Of a stretch of DNA of 64,000 nt, positions 60,265 through 64,000 are shown in pieces (the first letter of the stretch is position 1; each line of letters opens with the position of its first letter). Below the pieces are notes generated by a model, which searched no databases, was not told the origin of the DNA, and saw nothing but the letters and a program-made list of their open reading frames with translations. Made by a program: the position numbers and the translations under genes. This DNA comes from Leptotrichia wadei. GTDB taxonomy: Bacteria; Fusobacteriota; Fusobacteriia; Fusobacteriales; Leptotrichiaceae. The stretch lies in assembly GCF_007990445.1 (NCBI RefSeq), contig NZ_AP019841.1, positions 2,046,001 through 2,110,000 on the forward strand. Reading direction: 5' to 3'.

Positions 60265-61083
60265 TCAGCTTAATTCTTCCATCGCTTTTTTATATTCTTC
60301 CTCATTTGGAGCAGCTCCGTGAAATCCTGCATTATTTTCCATAAATGAAACGCCTTTACCTTTTACAGTATTTGCAACGATAACTGTCGGCTGACCTTTA
60401 ACTGTTCTCGCTGTATCAAGGGCATTTATGATTTCTTCATAATTATGTCCGTCAATTTCAATTACATTCCAGTTAAATGCCTTAAATTTTTCTCCGACTG
60501 GAGCAACATCCATTACATCCGAAACTTTTCCATCAATTTGCAAATTATTATAATCAACTATCGCAACTAAATTATCAAGTTTATAATGCGCAGCCGTCAT
60601 TACAGCTTCCCAAACTTGTCCTTCCTGCAATTCTCCATCTCCCAAAATCGCATAAACTCTATAGTCATTTTTATAAATTTTTGCACTCAAAGCCATTCCA
60701 TTTGCAGCAGAAAGCCCTTGCCCAAGTGAACCAGTTGACATTTCAACTCCAGCCAATTTTTTCATATCAGGATGTCCTTGAAGCGGAGAATGCCATTTTC
60801 TCAATGTTGGAATAAGATCTCTTCCTTCTTTTCCTAAAAATCCCTTTTCAATTAAAGCCGCATAAAGTGCAGGAGCTGCATGCCCTTTACTAAGCACAAG
60901 CCTGTCACGGTTTTCCATTTCTGGATTTTCTGGGTCAACATTCATTTCCTTCCAGTAAAGCACAGCCAAAATATCGGCAATGGAAAGCGAACCACCTGGA
61001 TGCCCTGACTTTGCCCCATAAATCATTTCAATAATGTCTTTTCTCAATGTTTTTGACTTTTTTTGCAAATCTTCAATTTTCAT
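60265..61083 (-). CDS. Transketolase, N-terminal (TPP-binding) subunit
   Basis: About 272 residues from the ATG at 61083; GGAGG lies 5 nt upstream, and an in-frame ATG at 61101 is less likely. TPP-binding features: SGHPGGSLSIADILAVLY, LVLSKGHAAPALYAAL, STGSLGQGLSAANGMAL and the GDGELQEGQVWEA ... NLQIDG diphosphate/metal motif. It ends GAAPNEEEYKKAMEEL. Split transketolases of this kind are common in anaerobes. The partner gene lies downstream. Confidence 0.94.
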   Translation of the reverse strand: MKIEDLQKKSKTLRKDIIEMIYGAKSGHPGGSLSIADILAVLYWKEMNVDPENPEMENRDRLVLSKGHAAPALYAALIEKGFLGKEGRDLIPTLRKWHSPLQGHPDMKKLAGVEMSTGSLGQGLSAANGMALSAKIYKNDYRVYAILGDGELQEGQVWEAVMTAAHYKLDNLVAIVDYNNLQIDGKVSDVMDVAPVGEKFKAFNWNVIEIDGHNYEEIINALDTARTVKGQPTVIVANTVKGKGVSFMENNAGFHGAAPNEEEYKKAMEELS

Positions 61084-61201
61084 AAAAACCTCCGTTATCA
61101 TATTTATATTGATTATTAATTTTTTGATTTTATTATTAAAACAACCATAAACTCGATTTTTAAAAGAACTTCTACTATCGTAATTTTCAATATTTCTTAT
61201 T

Positions 61202-62530
61202 CTAATCTTCCTTTTTCAAATTATAAAAAAACAAAGAAACACCAAACAATGACAATGCCACAACAAGCGTTACCTTAACTCCCAGTTCAGTTGCACCCTT
61301 TACACCATTTTGAACATTTTGATTTCCAGCAACTAGCAAAGTTGACTGAACAACCTGCTGAACTAGAAATGCCAATTTTAAAAACATTCCCTGTATTCCA
61401 AACATAAATCCTTCCAGACTAATTTTTTTAATTTCAGACAATTTTGCCGAAATTTCACTAAGCATTGCCTGCGGAAAAATAAATGCCGCACCACTTAATC
61501 CTGCTCCACAAATTACAAAAAACACATAAGCAAAAATCGAATTATTTTTATTAATAAACAGCAGCCCAAAAGTTCCAGCTATTAAAAGCAGCATATCCAC
61601 AATCAATATTTTCTTATATGAATATTTTTTCCCAAACTTATTCGTAATCGGAAAAAACAGCCCAGCCATCCCAAACAGCACAACTGATATTACAGTCAAA
61701 TACTTAATGTCCTTTTGCATTACAGTGCTCAAATAATATGTTAAATCCCCACGAAGTATGTTAAATCCGCAAAAGAAAAAGAAATATCCTAAAAAGTACA
61801 AAATAATTTCCTTATCCTTCAAATGTGAAATTGATTTCATAAATCCTAGCGATTCAGTCTTAGGACGATTTTGTGTAAGCTGTTTTTCCTTTAGAAAAAA
61901 TACGCATGCATAAATTCCCAAAACTGATAATATTGTAATCAAAATTACTGTTTTACGTATTCCAACTTCCGTATTCAGCACTCCATTTACCATACCTAAT
62001 TTTGAAATCAAAATACCTGGCAATACCATCGCAATTCCAGTAAATATAAGCCTGAAAGTCGATTGCATTGTGGAAAGATTAAGCCTCTCCTCCTTATTTG
62101 AAGCCAAGTCAGGAATTAAAGCGTTATACGGGGCTGCAACTAGAGTATAAGCTGTAAAATACAGCCCTCCAACGATTGACAAATAAATAAGTGTCGCCAG
62201 CTGTGAACTTTTAACTGGATAAAAATACATAATCGTAAGAATCCCAAGCGGCAATCCTCCAATTAGCATAAATATTGACCTTTTTCCAAAACGAGATTTG
62301 GAATTATCTGATAAAAATCCTACTACAGGATCTGAGATTGCATCAATAATCCTCGAAAAAATAAAGGCCAAAACCAAATATTGCGGCTTTAACAACGGAA
62401 CTAGGTTTTTTTCCGTTTCAGGCGGTAAATAATAATACGACAGCCATTGATTATAGATCTGGTCAATCATAAAATATGAAACACCAAGCCCGTAAATTAT
62501 ATAACTTTTCTTCGTTAATCTTGAATTCAT
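61202..62530 (-). CDS. GPH (glycoside-pentoside-hexuronide) family symporter, MFS
   Basis: A 442-residue transporter with about 12 hydrophobic segments. The cation-binding region DAISDPVVGFLSDNSKSRFGKR matches the MelB/GPH motif (Asp-Pro-x-x-G-x-x-x-D then RxGxRRP), and YFTAYTLVAAPYNALIPDLA is the family helix IV-V block. The sugar substrate cannot be stated. AAGG precedes the ATG weakly. It follows the transketolase genes on the same strand, so a role in pentose or glycoside uptake would suit, but it is only inference. Confidence 0.88.
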   Translation of the reverse strand: MNSRLTKKSYIIYGLGVSYFMIDQIYNQWLSYYYLPPETEKNLVPLLKPQYLVLAFIFSRIIDAISDPVVGFLSDNSKSRFGKRSIFMLIGGLPLGILTIMYFYPVKSSQLATLIYLSIVGGLYFTAYTLVAAPYNALIPDLASNKEERLNLSTMQSTFRLIFTGIAMVLPGILISKLGMVNGVLNTEVGIRKTVILITILSVLGIYACVFFLKEKQLTQNRPKTESLGFMKSISHLKDKEIILYFLGYFFFFCGFNILRGDLTYYLSTVMQKDIKYLTVISVVLFGMAGLFFPITNKFGKKYSYKKILIVDMLLLIAGTFGLLFINKNNSIFAYVFFVICGAGLSGAAFIFPQAMLSEISAKLSEIKKISLEGFMFGIQGMFLKLAFLVQQVVQSTLLVAGNQNVQNGVKGATELGVKVTLVVALSLFGVSLFFYNLKKED

Positions 62531-62562
62531 TAATTTTTTTACCTTTCTACTTTTAATTTATA

Positions 62563-63522
62563 TTAATTTACCAAAAATTCCTTTACTGCCTTGGCATATT
62601 CATCCTTACAATCAGGATCAGCATAAATTCTAGTATGTGAACCCTTTTCAAAAACTTTTAATCTAATATGTTCATTTTGCGCCAATTCATTATATTCTTC
62701 CATAAGCATTCCGTAAGTTGTCGCTTTGTCATTTTTAGACTGAATAATTAAAGTCGGTATTCTTTTTAGCAAATACGACAGCTTCAATTTATCAAGATGG
62801 CTTCCAACTCTAAAATTAAAGATTCTCACAATAACACTTACAATAAATTTTGGAACACGACGTTTTTTGGCATCTTCCTTGATTCTCTTTCTTATATTTG
62901 AAATTGAACTGTCCAATATTAATTTCTCAATAACTATCCCTTTTTTTCTGAGTACCTTTACATACATTTTAGAAGCAATGGCAGATCCCATTCCCCCTTG
63001 TGAAAACCCATACAACGTAAAATTATTCTTTCCAAATCTTTCTTTTAACATTTCCATAGTATGAAAAATATCCTGCCCAAAACAATATCCCATCTTAGTT
63101 CTAGCCACATCAGACTTTCCAGAATTTCTCAAATCTGGAATAAAAAAATTATACTCCTTATCAAGCCCAATATCCTTAAACATCCCCAAATACTGCAATG
63201 CCGCCAGTCTATTCACACCACGCCCATGAGAAATAATCATAGTCTTCGTAGCATCCTTATTTTCAATAAGCCATCCATAAAGCTGAATTTTCCCCGATTT
63301 ATACTCAATTTCCTTAAAATTGTACCCGTAATCATAAGGATTTGCCTTATTATTCTCAATATTATACTTCTGTCTTAACTTTTTACTATTATACACCTCT
63401 TCAAATGTAATTCTCGGATACTTCTCAATTTGATTAATAAAATACCTTATTGACAAATACGCAATCACAAAGAAAAATATCATAAACAGCACATTAACTG
63501 CTATTAACAACTCCGTTCCCAT
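62563..63522 (-). CDS. Membrane-anchored alpha/beta hydrolase
   Basis: A 319-residue protein. An N-terminal membrane segment (LLIAVNVLFMIFFFVIAYLSI) anchors a serine hydrolase domain. The nucleophile elbow is GFSQGGMGSA; an HGRG oxyanion-type motif is ISHGRGVNR; the acid is likely Asp in IQSKNDKATTYG and the base His in EKGSHTRIY. Related proteins of the YqkD/BAAT type are known as hydrolases of unknown substrate. GGGAG precedes the ATG. It is just upstream of the GPH symporter. Confidence 0.88.
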   Translation of the reverse strand: MGTELLIAVNVLFMIFFFVIAYLSIRYFINQIEKYPRITFEEVYNSKKLRQKYNIENNKANPYDYGYNFKEIEYKSGKIQLYGWLIENKDATKTMIISHGRGVNRLAALQYLGMFKDIGLDKEYNFFIPDLRNSGKSDVARTKMGYCFGQDIFHTMEMLKERFGKNNFTLYGFSQGGMGSAIASKMYVKVLRKKGIVIEKLILDSSISNIRKRIKEDAKKRRVPKFIVSVIVRIFNFRVGSHLDKLKLSYLLKRIPTLIIQSKNDKATTYGMLMEEYNELAQNEHIRLKVFEKGSHTRIYADPDCKDEYAKAVKEFLVN

Positions 63523-63616
63523 AATTCACTCCCATTCTACTTTAATTTTTAGATATTTATAAAAGTTTATAAAATCTCATCAAACAATATTTTTTCACTT
63601 TTTTATTAATTTTTAA

Positions 63617-63636
63617 CAGGGAATCTTAACCCCTTA
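63617..63636. repeat. Family A intergenic hairpin (degenerate copy)
   Basis: CAGGGAATCTTAACCCCTTA, a weak copy with the usual 3-prime ATAAATATT context. Confidence 0.45.
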
Positions 63637-63697
63637 CTGTTATAAATATTACTGTTGCTTAATTTTTAAAGATTTTACTTTTACAATTGACTATATT

Positions 63698-64000
63698 TTA
63701 ATTATTTAAATAAACAATTGGATTTAATTTTTCTTTTTTCTCCAAAAATAATTCTTTTAACAGAAATCCATTTTTTTCAATTTTTATTTTTTCAAAAAAA
63801 TTTTCTTGAATTTTAAAATTTTTTATATTTTCTTTTTTTTCTATATTTTCTGAATTTCCCATATTTCCATTATTTTCAAAAAACTTTCCAAATTTTTCTA
63901 TATCTTTCCAATTTACAAAAATATTTTTTTTCTCAAAACCATTTTTTCCCTCAATATCTTCAAAATTATTATTTTCTCGAATTTCCCTCAAATATTCCTG
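63698..64000 (-). CDS. Partial ORF at the right edge, Asn/Lys/Glu-rich, unknown
   Basis: The reading frame is open to the window edge on the minus strand (at least 100 codons), so the start lies outside; the only near start is a TTG at 63991. The product is low-complexity with repeated Phe/Glu/Asn/Lys blocks (NNFEDIEG, KNIFVNWKDIEKF, FLLKELFLEKKEK). No family is recognised. Composition alone leaves real coding status uncertain, but there is no stop in over 300 bases of AT-rich DNA, which favours a gene. Confidence 0.45.
   Translation of the reverse strand, partial: QEYLREIRENNNFEDIEGKNGFEKKNIFVNWKDIEKFGKFFENNGNMGNSENIEKKENIKNFKIQENFFEKIKIEKNGFLLKELFLEKKEKLNPIVYLNN

Overview
The window looks like chromosome of a Gram-negative (diderm) member of the Fusobacteriota, most likely Leptotrichia or a close relative. 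The evidence is the very AT-rich sequence, two FadA-type adhesins (a family first known from Fusobacterium), a complete-looking outer-membrane and LPS machinery (BamA, TamB, LptD, LpxD, an OmpA-domain protein, a FadL-type porin) and fusobacterial-style gene content such as a split transketolase. No rRNA, tRNA, CRISPR array, prophage or plasmid backbone is visible. Most genes are on the minus strand.

Layout. 1-3.7 kb: four plus-strand envelope genes of mostly unknown role (small membrane protein, secreted protein, lipoprotein with a C-terminal YARHG-like domain, polytopic protein with a large outside domain), closed by an intrinsic terminator. 3.8-10.3 kb: a branched-chain amino acid type ABC importer with two tandem substrate-binding lipoproteins followed by livH-livM-livG-livF. 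10.4-12.0 kb: a small beta-barrel protein and a lipoprotein. 12.1-20.7 kb: tamB-bamA-lpxD, probably one envelope-biogenesis operon. 20.8-22.4 kb: an intact-looking ISLre2-type insertion sequence with terminal repeats and a target duplication, sitting just upstream of tamB. 22.5-27.7 kb: FadL-type porin, M24 peptidase, EamA exporter and two FadA-type adhesins. 28-33 kb: enolase, a putative lysozyme-like exported protein, a low-molecular-weight phosphatase and a subtilase-like passenger protein. 33-39 kb: TatD, two related exported proteins, LuxS, Ddl, Hsp33 and an OmpA-domain protein. 39-40.5 kb: a TnpB-only IS200/IS605-type element whose tnpB has one in-frame stop. 40.6-47.7 kb: LptD, a membrane protein, cyclophilin, a small unknown and PpaC. 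47.8-53.9 kb: an AddA/AddB-like helicase-nuclease pair. 54-63.5 kb: SecG, TpiA, MarR, AI-2E family protein, Der, split transketolase, a GPH-type symporter and an alpha/beta hydrolase. A low-complexity ORF runs off the right edge.

The most unusual signals are non-coding. (1) A tnpB-less remnant of the same IS605-type element at about 24.38-24.57 kb has a near-consensus promoter pointing into a roughly 97-nt segment nearly identical to the right end (omegaRNA region) of the tnpB element. That segment ends 18 nt before the start codon of an M24 peptidase, so the remnant appears to supply the gene's promoter and leader. A third, more decayed copy lies upstream of a fadA gene. (2) Two families of short intergenic palindromes recur through the window: a CAAGGGG-type hairpin (about 12 copies) and a CTATTTCCCATTTAAATAG-type repeat (about 6 copies, two of them as ends of roughly 105-110 bp MITE-like units). 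(3) A promoter-hairpin-terminator arrangement between secG and addB could encode a small RNA of about 130 nt. All functional assignments come from reading motifs by eye; no database search was run.
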